NCBI GenBank assembly: GCA_903848645.1
Contig: CAINGU010000036.1
Location: 1-55,862 of the forward strand
Source of the DNA: an uncultured cyanobacterium
GTDB taxonomy: Bacteria > Cyanobacteriota > Cyanobacteriia > Cyanobacteriales > Nostocaceae
Direction of reading: 5' to 3'
Length of the DNA: 55,862 nt
Positions 34,815-46,800 of this stretch are shown piece after piece. The translations under genes and the position numbers were made by a program. The notes beneath the pieces were generated by a model that ran no database searches, was not told the DNA's origin, and saw only the letters and a list, made by a program, of their open reading frames with translations. Positions within the stretch are counted from its first letter, which is position 1. The number at the start of each line of letters is the position of its first letter.

Positions 34815-36134
34815 TTATCGGGTTTTCTCATCATTAAAATAATAAGGAATAATTGCATCATTCTTAGGAAAATTTTTATACACGAAATAAATTAATAATG
34901 CAACAGATATAGCTAGTAGAAAAACTCGTTGACCTAATAATGGTTGGACTAAATTTTGATAATCTTTCACTGAAATAGATGCATTTCTTTGGATGGCTGA
35001 TACACTGAAATATTCTATTATATTCAAAATTGTAACGAAAGTATTATAAAAAAAGTGGCAAAGAAATGGAGTCATTAAGTTACGGGTTTTAAAATACAAA
35101 ATTGAATAGAGAATACCCGAAAGGAATAAACTAATAACATCAAATCGAAAATGAAGAATTGCAAATAATAAAGATGAACTTAAAATTCCTGATTTTACTC
35201 CCCATTTAGTTGACCATTTTTGTAAAATTATTCCCCGAAAAAGAAATTCTTCTGTTAGAGGAGCTAAGAACATAGCTGAAAAACTGTGAAATATAAGTTC
35301 TCCAATATTTTTAATATTATTATCATTAATGTGTTGTTCTACATAATGTGGTAAAATGAATGACAAACTATATAAAATTAGAGAAGAAAAGCTGATAGAA
35401 AAAGCACATTTTATAAAAATAGCCATTGAAAGCATTTTCCAATGATATTTATTTTTATATCCAATTATTTTATTAACAATTATTTCTTTTGATTGAAATG
35501 GTCTTAATAAGATAAACGTTCCAAAAACATAAGAAATTATATTAAGAACTTCTAGAAAAGTCTTGTTTTTGAACAAAATAGAAAGACTAAAATTATTCCA
35601 TATCCTAAAAATTGCTAATATGGATGTACACAAAACTATTATTGCAATTGGTATGGCAATCAAAAAAGTTAATAATAACTCTGGAATATTAATTTTTTCC
35701 AATGGATGATGTGAGCAACTTTCATTTTGTAAAGAGGCTAAATTATTCTTTGAGGGAATAAGTAATAAAATTGATAACCCAACTAAACTTAATAATCCTA
35801 ATCTTCCCAAATTATAGCGTTTCTCTATTTGCTGAGGTAACTCTTCATCTTTAAAGCCGCAAATCTTAAGCAGTAAAATGTGGGTGTACCTTGGTAAACT
35901 AGGAAGCGTTATAGAGGAATATCCTTTACTTTCAGTATAAAGAAAACATCCTTTAAGGAAATATTTATAACCTATCACAAAAATTACTAAAATTGACAAA
36001 ACTATTAACAGATTAAAAATCGGAAATACATTCTTTAAATATCCCGAAAACATTCCCAATACAACTAAGGGAGCAAATTTTAAAGTAAGTCCTAGTAAAA
36101 TTAGATTGATAGATTTTTCTTTACTACTGTCCAT
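34815..36134 (-). CDS. CPBP-family intramembrane protease
   Basis: 439 aa, ATG start. A polytopic membrane protein with about ten hydrophobic segments. The Rce1/CPBP motifs lie in the C-terminal half: LTEEFLFRGIILQKW (double Glu), LFAILHFRFD (His) and FLCHFFYNTF (His and Asn), the expected glutamic protease residues. Bacterial members cleave membrane peptides, and some give bacteriocin self-immunity; the substrate here is unknown. The strongly AT-rich, Lys/Asn/Ile-rich sequence differs from the neighbouring chlB and may reflect acquisition. The toxin remnant follows directly downstream. Confidence 0.85.
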   Translation of the reverse strand: MDSSKEKSINLILLGLTLKFAPLVVLGMFSGYLKNVFPIFNLLIVLSILVIFVIGYKYFLKGCFLYTESKGYSSITLPSLPRYTHILLLKICGFKDEELPQQIEKRYNLGRLGLLSLVGLSILLLIPSKNNLASLQNESCSHHPLEKINIPELLLTFLIAIPIAIIVLCTSILAIFRIWNNFSLSILFKNKTFLEVLNIISYVFGTFILLRPFQSKEIIVNKIIGYKNKYHWKMLSMAIFIKCAFSISFSSLILYSLSFILPHYVEQHINDNNIKNIGELIFHSFSAMFLAPLTEEFLFRGIILQKWSTKWGVKSGILSSSLLFAILHFRFDVISLFLSGILYSILYFKTRNLMTPFLCHFFYNTFVTILNIIEYFSVSAIQRNASISVKDYQNLVQPLLGQRVFLLAISVALLIYFVYKNFPKNDAIIPYYFNDEKTR

Positions 36135-36241
36135 AAATTATCCTTTGTAGCTCCCTAGGTTAAAAAAATAGAGTAAGAGCTATCCTGAAAAGAATTGCTC
36201 TTACATCATAATATGTGTGTGGCTAATTGTTAACAGTGAAT

Positions 36242-37768
36242 TTACGCACCTACAGATTCCTTAGCCGCATACAACACCTCAGCCGAGATATCCTTAAACC
36301 CACGTTCACGGGCAAACTTTTCAGTATTTCGCTTCACTTTTCCGCGCACAAAACCAGGAATCTTATTCAATTCTGCTTGGCCATCTTTTGTCCAATTCAA
36401 ACCAGATTCTGCGGAAATTCCTTTGGTAATTACTTCCTTTGTATCGTGTCCACCAAAGATTTCTAAAAGGTGATCTTCCATTCCCAAAGTGAAGGAATTG
36501 TAGATTAAATCAGTGATTTGATTTGTACCTTCATAACCCATAAATGGTTTGTAACCAATGGGGAAATTCTGCACGTGAATTGGTGCTGCAATCACACCGC
36601 AAGGAATATCCAAACGTTTACCTACGTGACGTTCCATCTGTGTACCAAATATAGCAGAAGGTTCAACGCGAGCGATCGCATCCCCAATTTCCCCATGATC
36701 ATCTGTAATTAATACTTCATCGCAATATTCGCTCACCTGTTCTCTAAACCAGTCAGCATCATATTTGCAATAAGTACCAGCCCACACCACATGAATCCCC
36801 ATTTCCCGCGATAAAATCTTTGTTAAAGCCGCAGCATGGGTATTATCACCAAATACCACCGCTTTTTTCCCAGTCAAGTTCTGACAGTCAATAGAACGGG
36901 AAAACCAAGCCGCTTGGGATACATGCAGAGTTTGTTCATTAATGAAATCTTCGTAATTAACCTCACCACCTTGAGCGTTAATTACCTGCTGAATTTTACG
37001 GATACATCTAGCCGTTTCCACCACACCCATCGGCGTAATATCTACATAAGGAGTCCCGAATTGTTCTTCTAAATACTTAGCTGTAGTTAACCCCAATTCT
37101 CGGTAAGGAGTGAGGTTAAACCAAGCTTGAGGCATAGTTTTTAACTCGTGAACAGACGCACCTTCAGGAATGACAGTATTTACCTGAATTCCCAAATCAG
37201 TCATTAACCGCTTCAATTCAGTGACATCGTGGTTATTGTGGAAACCCAGAGTAGAAACCCCGATGATGTTAACTGAGGGTTTTGCAGTTTTTCCTGCGGG
37301 TAATTCCCCTTTCTTGCGGGCTTTCTCAATGTAATATTGGACGATTTGTTGTAAAGTTCGATCTGCGGCTTGTAATTCGTTGTAGCGGTAATGGTTCACG
37401 TCCGCCAGCATTACATCCCCTTTTGCTTCCAACTGCGCCCTTTCTACAAAGTTGTGTAAGTCTTCTTGCAAAATACTGGAAGTGCAGGTAGGAGTTAACA
37501 CAATTAAATCGGGGTGTTCTTCAGCATCTTTGCGGGTGATATTGTCTACCACCTTTTCTTGAGAACCTCGCGCTAAAACGTTTCTATCAACGACGCTGGT
37601 TGTAACCGGGGTAAAGTTTCTTTCCCGCGATAGCATGGAACGCATGACGTTGAAATAGTCATCACCGAGGGGTGCGTGCATAATCGCATGAACGTTTTTA
37701 AAGGAACTAGCAATCCGCAATGTGCCAATGTGGGCGGGGCCTGAATACATCCAGTAAGCCAATTTCAT
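36242..37768 (-). CDS. chlB: Light-independent protochlorophyllide reductase subunit B
   Basis: 508 aa, ATG start, the normal length. ChlB with ChlN forms the nitrogenase-like catalytic part that reduces protochlorophyllide in the dark, fed by ChlL. The N-terminus [20 protein letters not shown], the [14 protein letters not shown] cluster region (Cys ligand) and the C-terminal [20 protein letters not shown] light-independent reductase signature are all present. chlL and chlN are not in the window. The upstream spacer 37769-38079 holds a small TTAAACAA/TTGTTTAA inverted repeat at 37932-37955 and divergent promoters for chlB and mfd. Confidence 0.98.
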   Translation of the reverse strand: MKLAYWMYSGPAHIGTLRIASSFKNVHAIMHAPLGDDYFNVMRSMLSRERNFTPVTTSVVDRNVLARGSQEKVVDNITRKDAEEHPDLIVLTPTCTSSILQEDLHNFVERAQLEAKGDVMLADVNHYRYNELQAADRTLQQIVQYYIEKARKKGELPAGKTAKPSVNIIGVSTLGFHNNHDVTELKRLMTDLGIQVNTVIPEGASVHELKTMPQAWFNLTPYRELGLTTAKYLEEQFGTPYVDITPMGVVETARCIRKIQQVINAQGGEVNYEDFINEQTLHVSQAAWFSRSIDCQNLTGKKAVVFGDNTHAAALTKILSREMGIHVVWAGTYCKYDADWFREQVSEYCDEVLITDDHGEIGDAIARVEPSAIFGTQMERHVGKRLDIPCGVIAAPIHVQNFPIGYKPFMGYEGTNQITDLIYNSFTLGMEDHLLEIFGGHDTKEVITKGISAESGLNWTKDGQAELNKIPGFVRGKVKRNTEKFARERGFKDISAEVLYAAKESVGA

Positions 37769-38079
37769 CCTGTGTTCTCCCTTGACAAGTCAAATAACTA
37801 TAAGTGCTTGATTATTAAATCGCTTCTGATTTTCTCAAACCTAACCGCTATGAAAAAATAAGGTTTGTTGCGAGGTTATTTGGTGTGGGAGGTGGTAAAA
37901 CTTGGTCGCTGACTGGGTTATGGCTGCTAATTTAAACAATATTTATGTTGTTTAAGTAAATAAATCTTAATGACTGGGGTTCTGTGCGGCTAGAGTGTAA
38001 TTAAAACTTTTAAAATAGTGGATATAAACTGCTTTGAGATTTTGACATCGGCAGTGACTTCCAATTTAGCGTAAAACTT

Positions 38080-41000
38080 ATGGCCTTTTCTTCTATTGTG
38101 CGTGCTTTGGCGCGATCGCCTCTTACCGCAGAACTAATTATCAAACTCAACAAACAACAGGAACTGCGGTTAAATGGGATTTCTCGTCTCCCCAAGGGAC
38201 TGGTAGCTTCAGCACTAGCAAACTACGAAGATCAGGATTTGTGTGTGGTGTGTGCCACTCTAGAGGAGGCTGGGCGGGTTTTTGCCCAAATGGAAGCAAT
38301 GGGATGGAAAACTGTGCATTTTTACCCCACGTCCGAAGCTTCTCCCTATGAACCCTTTGACCCTGAAAATGAGTTAAGTTGGGGTCAAATGCAGGTTTTA
38401 GCTGATTTGGTTGCGAGGGGTGATCAAACAAGGGTCGGGGAGACAAGGGTCGGGGAGACAAGGGTCGGGGAGACCCCGCCCGTACAGCAAAAGCAAAAAA
38501 CGGCGATAATTGCTACTGTGGGGGCGTTACAGCCACATTTGCCACCTCCGGAAGCGTTTAAATCATTTTGTGTGACTTTAGAAAAGGGGATGGAGTTTGA
38601 TTTAGATGGATTTAGCGAAAAAATCACGATTTTAGGATATGAACGAGTTCCCCTGGTAGAAACAGAAGGCCAATGGAGTAGACGGGGGGATATTGTGGAT
38701 GTATTTCCGGTGTCCTCGGAGTTACCTGTGCGCTTGGAATGGTTTGGCGACGAAATTGAACAAATTCGGGAATTTGACCCATCTACTCAACGTTCTGCCC
38801 TGGATAAGGTGGAAAAAATTACTCTTACCCCTACAAGTTTCGCACCGATTATTTTAGATGCACTAAAGGATTCTTCTGAATTAAATTCCGACACTTTCCT
38901 CCCTTTACAAGGGGGGACTAAGGGGGGTAATCCTGAAGGAAGTCGGCGGTTTTTGGGGTTAGCTTTTGCAAAACCGGCTTCATTATTAGATTATTTATCG
39001 GAAAATACTATTGTCGCCATTGATGAACCAGAACAATGTTATGCTCATAGCGATCGCTGGGTGGAAAATGCTCAAAGTCAGTGGTCAGTTGTCAGTGGTC
39101 AGTTGTCGGTTGAATTAACTAAAATTCATCGAAACTTTGATGAATGTATAGCGGAAATTGGGAATTTTAGAAAGTTATATTTATCGGAATTATCAGAAGA
39201 AAATAGTGGTCTGAATTTAGCGAGTAGACCTTTACCTGTCACACCTCATCAATTTGCGAAGTTAGCAGAGACAATTAGACAAGAACGCCATCGTAATTTT
39301 GCAGTTTGGATAATTTCGGCTCAACCTTCCCGTTCTGTTTCTCTCCTGCAAGAACACGATTGTCCCGCGCAGTTTATCCCCAATCCTCGTGATTATCAAG
39401 CTATTGATAAACTGCAAATTAATCATATCCCGATTGCTCTTAAATATTCCGGTTTAGCAGAATTAGAAGGGTTTATTTTACCTTCTTATCGCTTAGTTAT
39501 TGTCACCGATAGAGAATTTTATGGACAACATTCTTTAGCTAATTTTGGCTATGTCCGTAAACGTCGTCAAGCGACATCTAAACAAGTTGATCCTAACAAA
39601 TTACGTCAGGGAGATTATGTTGTTCATCGTAGTCATGGCATTGGTAAATTTGTCAAGTTAGAAAGTTTGACAATTAATGATGAAACCCGTGATTATTTAG
39701 TTGTGCAATATGCGGATGGTTTATTAAGAGTTGCGGCTGATCAAGTGGGTTCTTTATCTCGTTTCCGCACCAGTGGAGATAAAGCTCCAGAATTACATAA
39801 AATGACCGGAAAAGCTTGGGAAAATACTAAAAATAAAGTCCGCAAAGCGATTAAGAAATTAGCGGTAGATTTGTTAAAGTTGTATGCAGCACGAACACAA
39901 CAAGAAGGTTTTTCCTATCCTCCTGATATGCCTTGGCAAGAAGAAATGGAAGATTCTTTTCCCTATCAACCTACCACAGATCAGCTAAAAGCGGTACAAG
40001 ATGTGAAACGGGATATGGAAAGTGAAAGACCAATGGATAGGTTAGTATGTGGAGATGTGGGTTTTGGCAAAACAGAAGTGGCAATTCGGGCGATTTTTAA
40101 AGCTGTCACCGCAGGAAAGCAAGTTGCACTTTTAGCACCAACGACAATTTTAACCCAACAACATTATCACACAATTAAAGAACGTTTTGCACCCTATCCT
40201 GTAAATGTCGGTTTACTCAATCGTTTTCGTAGTGCGGAAGAAAAACGCAATATTCAAAAACGTCTGGCTACTGGAGAATTAGATATAGTTGTCGGCACAC
40301 ATCAGTTATTAGGTAAAAGTGTCCAATTTAAAGATTTAGGACTTTTAGTAATTGACGAAGAACAAAGATTTGGAGTTAATCAAAAGGAAAAAATCAAAAG
40401 CCTCAAAACTCAAGTTGATGTTTTAACTCTTTCTGCAACTCCTATTCCTAGAACCTTATATATGTCTTTATCGGGAATTCGGGAAATGAGTTTAATTACC
40501 ACTCCACCTCCAACCAGAAGACCAATTCAAACCCATCTCGCACCTTTAAATTCTGATATTGTGAGAAGTGCAATTCGGCAAGAATTAGATCGAGGTGGAC
40601 AGGTATTTTATGTAGTTCCCAGAGTCGAAGGAATTGAAGAAACTACAACAAAATTACGAGAGATGATACCAGGAGGAAGATTTGCGATCGCACATGGTCA
40701 AATGGACGAAAGCGAGTTAGAATCAACTATGCTGACTTTTGGAAATAATGATGCTGATATTCTAGTTTGTACCACAATTATTGAATCTGGTTTAGATATT
40801 CCGCGAGTTAATACAATTTTAATTGAAGATGCTCACCGTTTTGGTTTATCTCAATTATATCAATTACGGGGTCGGGTAGGACGGGCAGGAATACAAGCTC
40901 ACGCATGGTTATTTTACCCCAAACAACGAGAATTATCCGATGCAGCCAGACAAAGATTAAGAGCAATTCAAGAATTTACTCAACTCGGTTCTGGATATCA

Positions 41001-41610
41001 ATTAGCAATGCGAGATATGGAAATTCGCGGTGTGGGAAACTTGCTAGGTGCAGAACAATCTGGTCAAATGGATGTCATTGGCTTTGATTTGTATATGGAA
41101 ATGTTAGAAGAAGCAATTCGAGAAATTAGAGGTCAAGAAATCCCCAAAGTTGAAGATACGCAAATTGACCTTAATCTCACCGCATTTATTCCTGCAACTT
41201 ACATTACCGACCTTGATCAAAAAATGAGTGCTTATCGCGCTGTAGCTACGGTAAAATCAAAATATGAATTAAAACAAATTGCTGCTGAATGGACAGATAG
41301 ATATGGGACTATACCAGTTCCAGCCAGTCAATTACTGCGAGTTATGGAACTCAAACAATTAGCTAAAAATCTGGGATTTAGCCGCATTAAACCAGAGAAT
41401 AAACAGCATATTGTTTTAGAAACTCCTATGGAAGAACCAGCTTGGAATCTATTAGCAGAAAATTTAACTCCAACTATGAAAGCACGTTTTGTTTATTCTC
41501 CTGGGAAGGTAACAGCAAGAGGTTTAGGAGTGTTTAAAGCAGATCAACAATTGCAAACTTTAATTGATACTTTTATGAAAATGCAAGGGGCAATTCCTGA
41601 AACGACTTAA
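38080..41610 (+). CDS. mfd: Transcription-repair coupling factor Mfd
   Basis: 1176 aa, ATG start. Mfd pushes stalled RNA polymerase off DNA lesions and recruits UvrA. Domain order: UvrB-like region (about 1-350), polymerase-interacting domain at about 505-570 ([18 protein letters not shown]), translocase with Walker [13 protein letters not shown] (about 657-668), VIDEEQRFG (about 759), [19 protein letters not shown], and [18 protein letters not shown], then the C-terminal regulatory domain. Three in-frame repeat-derived insertions sit in the N-terminal part (residues about 116-131, 272-286 and 333-343), all away from the motor. A hairpin terminator lies 6 bp after the stop. Confidence 0.97.
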   Translation: MAFSSIVRALARSPLTAELIIKLNKQQELRLNGISRLPKGLVASALANYEDQDLCVVCATLEEAGRVFAQMEAMGWKTVHFYPTSEASPYEPFDPENELSWGQMQVLADLVARGDQTRVGETRVGETRVGETPPVQQKQKTAIIATVGALQPHLPPPEAFKSFCVTLEKGMEFDLDGFSEKITILGYERVPLVETEGQWSRRGDIVDVFPVSSELPVRLEWFGDEIEQIREFDPSTQRSALDKVEKITLTPTSFAPIILDALKDSSELNSDTFLPLQGGTKGGNPEGSRRFLGLAFAKPASLLDYLSENTIVAIDEPEQCYAHSDRWVENAQSQWSVVSGQLSVELTKIHRNFDECIAEIGNFRKLYLSELSEENSGLNLASRPLPVTPHQFAKLAETIRQERHRNFAVWIISAQPSRSVSLLQEHDCPAQFIPNPRDYQAIDKLQINHIPIALKYSGLAELEGFILPSYRLVIVTDREFYGQHSLANFGYVRKRRQATSKQVDPNKLRQGDYVVHRSHGIGKFVKLESLTINDETRDYLVVQYADGLLRVAADQVGSLSRFRTSGDKAPELHKMTGKAWENTKNKVRKAIKKLAVDLLKLYAARTQQEGFSYPPDMPWQEEMEDSFPYQPTTDQLKAVQDVKRDMESERPMDRLVCGDVGFGKTEVAIRAIFKAVTAGKQVALLAPTTILTQQHYHTIKERFAPYPVNVGLLNRFRSAEEKRNIQKRLATGELDIVVGTHQLLGKSVQFKDLGLLVIDEEQRFGVNQKEKIKSLKTQVDVLTLSATPIPRTLYMSLSGIREMSLITTPPPTRRPIQTHLAPLNSDIVRSAIRQELDRGGQVFYVVPRVEGIEETTTKLREMIPGGRFAIAHGQMDESELESTMLTFGNNDADILVCTTIIESGLDIPRVNTILIEDAHRFGLSQLYQLRGRVGRAGIQAHAWLFYPKQRELSDAARQRLRAIQEFTQLGSGYQLAMRDMEIRGVGNLLGAEQSGQMDVIGFDLYMEMLEEAIREIRGQEIPKVEDTQIDLNLTAFIPATYITDLDQKMSAYRAVATVKSKYELKQIAAEWTDRYGTIPVPASQLLRVMELKQLAKNLGFSRIKPENKQHIVLETPMEEPAWNLLAENLTPTMKARFVYSPGKVTARGLGVFKADQQLQTLIDTFMKMQGAIPETT
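38428..38482. repeat. 15-bp triple repeat plus GC hairpin within mfd
   Basis: ACAAGGGTCGGGGAG is repeated exactly three times (38428, 38443, 38458), then ACCCCGCCCG follows. It encodes TRVGE three times. GGGTCGGGGAGACCCCGCCC is a known style of dispersed cyanobacterial hairpin (from memory). Confidence 0.92.
38897..38937. repeat. GGGGGGACTAAGGGGGG-type repeat within mfd
   Basis: CCTCCCTTTACAAGGGGGGA then CTAAGGGGGGTAATCC, coding for [14 protein letters not shown]. The CCCTTTACAAGGGGGG..AAGGGGGG block is a common intergenic repeat in cyanobacteria (from memory), here in frame. Confidence 0.75.
39077..39112. repeat. Heptanucleotide-type repeat within mfd
   Basis: GTCAGTGGTCAGTTGTCAGT then GGTCAGTTGTCGGTTG, two copies of a CAGTGGTCAGTTGT unit, coding for [12 protein letters not shown]. 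The same TTGTCAG/TGGTCAG unit type occurs between genes elsewhere (28867). Confidence 0.85.
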
Positions 41611-41616
41611 GTGTAG

Positions 41617-41640
41617 GGTGGGCATTGCCCACCATTTTTT
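41617..41640 (+). terminator. mfd terminator (GGTGGGC hairpin)
   Basis: GGTGGGCATTGCCCACC followed by ATTTTTT, just after the mfd stop. It belongs to the same palindromic repeat family as 16868-16892, here serving as an intrinsic terminator. Confidence 0.85.
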
Positions 41641-41717
41641 ATCTATTTCCGAAAATATAGTGTAAAGTATTAACATAACGGGTAAGGTAAAAATAATTCT
41701 ATTTTTGGGAGGTTACG

Positions 41718-42977
41718 ATGTTTAAACAAGTTACTTTAGAGAATTTTAGAACTCACAAATCAACAACTATAGAATTATATCCAGTAACTTTGTTAATTGG
41801 TAATAACAATTCTGGTAAAACAAATCTTTTAGCAGGAATACAACATTTTTGTCGTCTTGTCAGACGAGGAAAACCAGGTAATAATTATCGAGGAGTGAGT
41901 GCTGCCAGAGATTTATATCCACATAGATACAGACTTGCTCAAGATGATGAACCCATTTCTTGTTCCATACTATGGCATGATCAACGTGGAGAAATTAATT
42001 ATAAAATAGATATATATAAAAATGATCAATTTAGAGATAATGCCAGTTGTCGGGAAAAAATAATTGTTAAATTAGCTAATAATCAAAGAAGTACAGAAAT
42101 TAATAGTGGCTATGATCAACCTACAGATATTCTACAACTAAGACAAAAAATACAAGAAAAATCATCTCTAGATGATTTAGAATATGCAATATGTGAATCT
42201 TTTTTTGCTGATTTTGCTAGTACCTTTAGTTATCATTTTCAACCCTCTTTCCTCAAGGGAATAGCTAAAGATATAGATGAAAAACAGGAAAATAAGACAA
42301 ATGAAAACCAGGAAGTTAGAATACCAGCAGATTTGGGTGAAACTGGCAGTAATTTTCAAACAATACTTCGGCATATTAAAGAAAATGAGCAACGCATATT
42401 CTCATTATTTATTGCCAAAATGAGAACAGTTGATACAAGTTTTCAAGGAGTTCGTTATGATCCAAATCGTTCCAGTTTAATCTGGGAATTCGATTTAGGA
42501 CGTAAAGGTTCTGTAGAAGAATTTATGCCAGATGTTGTATCAGATGGCTTTATGAAAATTGCTGCAATAAGTTTGCTTGCATCATTGAGAAGACCACCTG
42601 CTATTATTATGCTGGAAGAAATAGAAAATGGTATTAATCCAGGGAACATACAACAATTGATGAATTGGATTTGGCAAGCAACATCACCGAGTCAAGATGG
42701 TTTTGCAACATCACAATTTATCTTGACTTCTCATAGCCCCTCGGTTTTGAGAGAATTTAATCAACATCCTGATCATGTTTATACAGTCCGTTTAGATAAA
42801 CGTAGTCGTCAAAGTGATGTGAGAAACTTAAATACTGCACTTGATACCCTTGTGGGAATTGGAGCGATTAAAGATGATGAGGTAGAATATGAAACTGAAG
42901 AAAATACAGGTAAACAGTTAATAAAAATTCCAAAATATCAGTTAGCAGAACTTTGGTACACAGGGACAATTGGGTAA
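41718..42977 (+). CDS. OLD/RecF-like AAA ATPase (AAA_21 type)
   Basis: 419 aa, ATG start with GGGAGGT upstream. ABC-type ATPase of the RecF/OLD kind: N-terminus FKQVTLENFRTHKSTTIEL, Walker A GNNNSGKT (28-35), a long helical insertion (about 60-260), signature-like VVSDGFMKIAAISLL (273-287), Walker B AIIMLEEIENGI (295-306) and switch TSHSPSVL (337-344). It lacks a C-terminal Toprim domain of its own, but a Toprim-like protein is encoded 6 bp downstream. Such ATPase/Toprim pairs are known in phage-defence and DNA-repair settings (OLD/Gabija, PARIS, AbiL types). Role here is inferred from family and pairing. Confidence 0.85.
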   Translation: MFKQVTLENFRTHKSTTIELYPVTLLIGNNNSGKTNLLAGIQHFCRLVRRGKPGNNYRGVSAARDLYPHRYRLAQDDEPISCSILWHDQRGEINYKIDIYKNDQFRDNASCREKIIVKLANNQRSTEINSGYDQPTDILQLRQKIQEKSSLDDLEYAICESFFADFASTFSYHFQPSFLKGIAKDIDEKQENKTNENQEVRIPADLGETGSNFQTILRHIKENEQRIFSLFIAKMRTVDTSFQGVRYDPNRSSLIWEFDLGRKGSVEEFMPDVVSDGFMKIAAISLLASLRRPPAIIMLEEIENGINPGNIQQLMNWIWQATSPSQDGFATSQFILTSHSPSVLREFNQHPDHVYTVRLDKRSRQSDVRNLNTALDTLVGIGAIKDDEVEYETEENTGKQLIKIPKYQLAELWYTGTIG

Positions 42978-42983
42978 AATATC

Positions 42984-43721
42984 ATGAATAATATCAATGT
43001 GGGAATTGTTGGAGACGGGCTAACTGACTATAAAGTTTTTGGAAAAATTGTTGAATGTATTTTATTAGAAGAAATATCAGAAAATGTCAAACTTGATATT
43101 ATTCCACTGATTAGAAAAAATATTTTTGATCATGTTCAAAAATACAAAAATGCCTGTCGCAAAAATCCTGAAGGGTATTACTTACCCAATAAAATAGCAG
43201 TCGAACTAAGAGATAGTATATGTGGTACAATTATTCAAGCTTTTGAGGAGTTTAAAGATAATGTAGAAGTTTCCTATAGCGATATTCTCTTAATAACTAC
43301 TGATACAGAACATATTCTTAAATATAAAAATCAATATTTTGATACTTGGGCAATTAGTTTATCGCATATTTTGAGAGAAGCAATTGAAAAATTTTATGAT
43401 TTTCAAGCTATAAATGGATATCCTAGAAAATATTTACCCATAATCATGCCTTTAACAACATTTCCCTCAATAGAAGTTCTTGTTGCTGCTGCGAGAGGAG
43501 AATTAAATAAAAATTATGGTAAAAATCCCCGCGAGTGGAAAGTTTTATTGTACAAAACCGAATATCCTCAAGATGAAGAAATAGAAACACAGGCTCTAGA
43601 TTATATCACTCCAGAGAGTATAGACTATATTTTCAATGATTTACCTGAAGCGAGATTCTTTATTCAAACATTATCTTTGGGATTAAAACGTTGTTTTTTA
43701 AATAGTAAATCTAATTGTTAA
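42984..43721 (+). CDS. Toprim-like (DUF4276-like) partner of the ATPase
   Basis: 245 aa, ATG start 6 bp after the ATPase stop, so clearly one operon. No family is recognised with certainty. The N-terminus NINVGIVGDGLTDYKVFGKI resembles the beta1-alpha1 turn of Toprim/DUF4276 proteins (usually EGxTD/E, here Asp11 replaces Glu). SYSDILLITTDTEHIL (98-112) supplies a D-x-E/D-type acidic motif (Asp107, Glu109). FPSIEVLVAAARGEL (160-174) resembles the third conserved DUF4276 block. A metal-dependent nuclease or nucleotide-acting effector controlled by the ATPase would fit. The Asp-for-Glu exchange leaves activity uncertain. Confidence 0.7.
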   Translation: MNNINVGIVGDGLTDYKVFGKIVECILLEEISENVKLDIIPLIRKNIFDHVQKYKNACRKNPEGYYLPNKIAVELRDSICGTIIQAFEEFKDNVEVSYSDILLITTDTEHILKYKNQYFDTWAISLSHILREAIEKFYDFQAINGYPRKYLPIIMPLTTFPSIEVLVAAARGELNKNYGKNPREWKVLLYKTEYPQDEEIETQALDYITPESIDYIFNDLPEARFFIQTLSLGLKRCFLNSKSNC

Positions 43722-43819
43722 AAATACATTTGATTGAGAGTTCTATTTGAGTAATTTAGTAAATTATTCAGTCATCTTGAAAGCACTATTTCTGATATAT
43801 ATTTACAGGGTTGCAGGTT

Positions 43820-46800
43820 ATGACATCACCTTTTGAACCATCTCAGAGAATCCCTATTAAACTACCATCAGATCATCCTGGCTTATTATTAGGACTAGAT
43901 GACTTACTACAACTTGGTTTAATATCCGATGATCAAGTTAAACAATTAGCCCGTCAATATCTCGTTTGTACTATAGTATTTACACCTCAGACTGAATCTG
44001 AACCAGAAGTAATTTCAACCCCTCGTATAGCCCCACAAAGAGCCTTAATTGCAACTTTACCCCCCATAGCAAAAGCACCTGTAAAACCCAGTTTTGTTAA
44101 TTCCATGTTGCAATCTTTGGGTGAAGAATTAAGTGTGCGGTGGTTGTTGTTTTTAGGAGTATTTTTAGTAGTCCTTTCCTCCGGTGTTCTCGCTGCAAGT
44201 CAGTGGGAAAGATTTCCCGCAGTTGGACAGTATGGAGTTTTATTTGCCTATACCTTGAGTTTTTGCGGTTTTACATTTTGGGCAGGTAAACAAAGCAATT
44301 TAAGGTTAACTGCACAAACATTATTAATCGTCACATTGTTATTAGTTCCTGTGAATTTTTGGGCAATGGATAGCTTCAGTTTGTGGCAAAATCCATTAAA
44401 CTTAATTGTGATGGGAATTGCATCTCTGACTCTCACCTTTATTACTAATCAACTTTGCCAAAATCGTAGTATTATTACTAATTTCCCCACTGGTAAATTA
44501 CCTTTAGTTAATATTATCGGTTTGAGTTATTTACATTGGGGTTGGAAGTTATCTGGTTTTCCTTTAATTGCTGTTTATTTAGCAATGGTGGGAACAACAG
44601 CTATTACTGCTTACAATCAATTAACCCAATCAGAAGAAACTACAAATACAGAAACTCCACAATGGGGAATTAGTTTATATTTTACTTTCCTAATTTATGC
44701 TTTATTAACTTTACTGATAAGGGCTATTTTTATAGCTGGAGTTAATATCACTCAATTAGGTTTAGCAATTGGTATTTGCGGTGGTTTAGTAATTTGGTTA
44801 TCAGAAAAAAATTCCTCTACAAATCCTTCTGTACTTTGGGAAAAATTAGGAGGAAGTTTACTTTTATTAGGTTGGTTAGTTGCAGTAACAACGCAACCAG
44901 TCCAAGCAACTATAGTCAGTGGTTTAAGTTTATGGTTTTTTAGCCGTCGGTTACAAAAATATAATTTAAAACTTGATTTTTTAGCTATTTTCTTAATTGG
45001 TTTACAGACAATTTGGCTAAGTTGGAGGTTAGTACCTAATGAATTACAAACATTAGTAATTAGTACAGCTACTACTTTAACTAACTGTCAAAATGAACCT
45101 GGGGCATTATTGAGTATTGGTTTATTCCCTTACCTTATATTGATGTTATGGATAACAGAGAAAATCCATCATCAAGAAAATAAAGACTTGGCGAATTTTG
45201 GAGAACAGCTAACTCTACTTTTAGGAATTTTATTAACAATCATTAGTTTAATAAATCCGACCTTAAGAACAATCAATCTTTTATTATCTACCATTACTCT
45301 ATCCACATTTATCCAACGCCGGGCAACTTTTTATTCTCCCTTGATATACTTGACTCATAGCATGGGAGTATTGACACTGATTTCTAGCATTAATTGGTTT
45401 TTACCCAGTTTAAATCAAGAAATTTGGGCTGGTATTTTATTAGCTATCATGATAGCTGAATGGGGATTTAGTCTGGGTGAAGGTATCTGGCGACGGAGTG
45501 CATGGTATATTGGTTTAGTATTGGCTGCACTCAGTTTTTCTTTATTATGGGTAAATGCTCAAAATTATTGGGCTGGTAATTGGCAAAATCAAAACTCTTT
45601 AGGCATAATTTGGTTAATTACCCCTTTAGCATTAACAGGTTTAGCTATTCGTAGCACTGAACCAAATCGCACTACCAACAGTTTTTTGAGTGTCTTCGCT
45701 GTGGGTGTTTCTCAATTATTAACTCTACCCCTACCAGGAATTAGATTAATTGCTTTGGGTGTGGGTGTAGCGGTAATGTTAGTCAATACTCGCTATTTAA
45801 GAAACCAAATATATGCAGGAACAATTATTGGTTTTGGGCTGAGTTTTCTGACTGCATTATTAGGAGAAGGTGTATTTGGTTTAATCAAATTAACAATATC
45901 AGGTTGGTTTATTGTTACTGCATTAACAATACTGAGTTTATGGCTATGGCGTGGTGTACTTTTACGCAAAGATACAGAATTAGCTAGGATTTATGCAGCA
46001 GCTAGTGATAAATGGGCGATCGCATTATGTACAATAGAATTATCAGCCCTAACTCTGCACTCTAGCTTAATTTATCAAGGCATTATCAAAACAGAATATT
46101 TCTATGTTATTACCACAGCGATAATTTTAGGATCAATTGTTTATCGTAGTTGGGGACAATCGCAAGAATCGGCATTTTATGGAATTGGTTGGTGTTTAGA
46201 ATTATTAACAGCCGAAATTTTAGGATTTGGGGAACATTCAGTAATTAGAATCGCCATAGCTAATATCATTTTAGGCTTAACAACTCAGTTATTTGGCGAA
46301 TGGTGGCGACGCAAACATCAATTACAATCATTACCCAATAGTTTTCACATTCTTCCTCTCATTTATGGTGCATTTAGCATCATTTTCCGGTTAAATACTT
46401 TTACAGATTTTACAGGTTTTTGTTCCTTGGGTGTAGCCTTAATTCTAATTGGGGTAGGAAGACGAAAGGAAGCATTTAAAACCTTGCTTTATTTTGGCAT
46501 TATCGGCGTATCAATTTCCGCCTACGAACTCCTATTTTATCAAATGTCCAAATCCACAGGAGGGGCTTTAGGTGATGGCTTAATTGCTATGTCAGCCCTG
46601 GGTACTAGCATTATGTATGCTTACCGTATCCTCACCCCTTGGTTGATTAGTTACCTGTGTTTAACTCCGAGAGAATTAAAAAATATTGCCCATATTCATT
46701 GGGTTTGGAGTAGTCTTTTATTCCTCTGGGCTATTACTTTTTCTATCCAATTTAACTTTTCTATCGTATTAGGAACTGGATTATTTTTAGTTCGCTATGC

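Noticed and set aside
34815-43721. A full defence island
   Set aside because: chlB and mfd, both core genes, lie between the CPBP protease and the ATPase pair, so only the two-gene cassette can be argued for.
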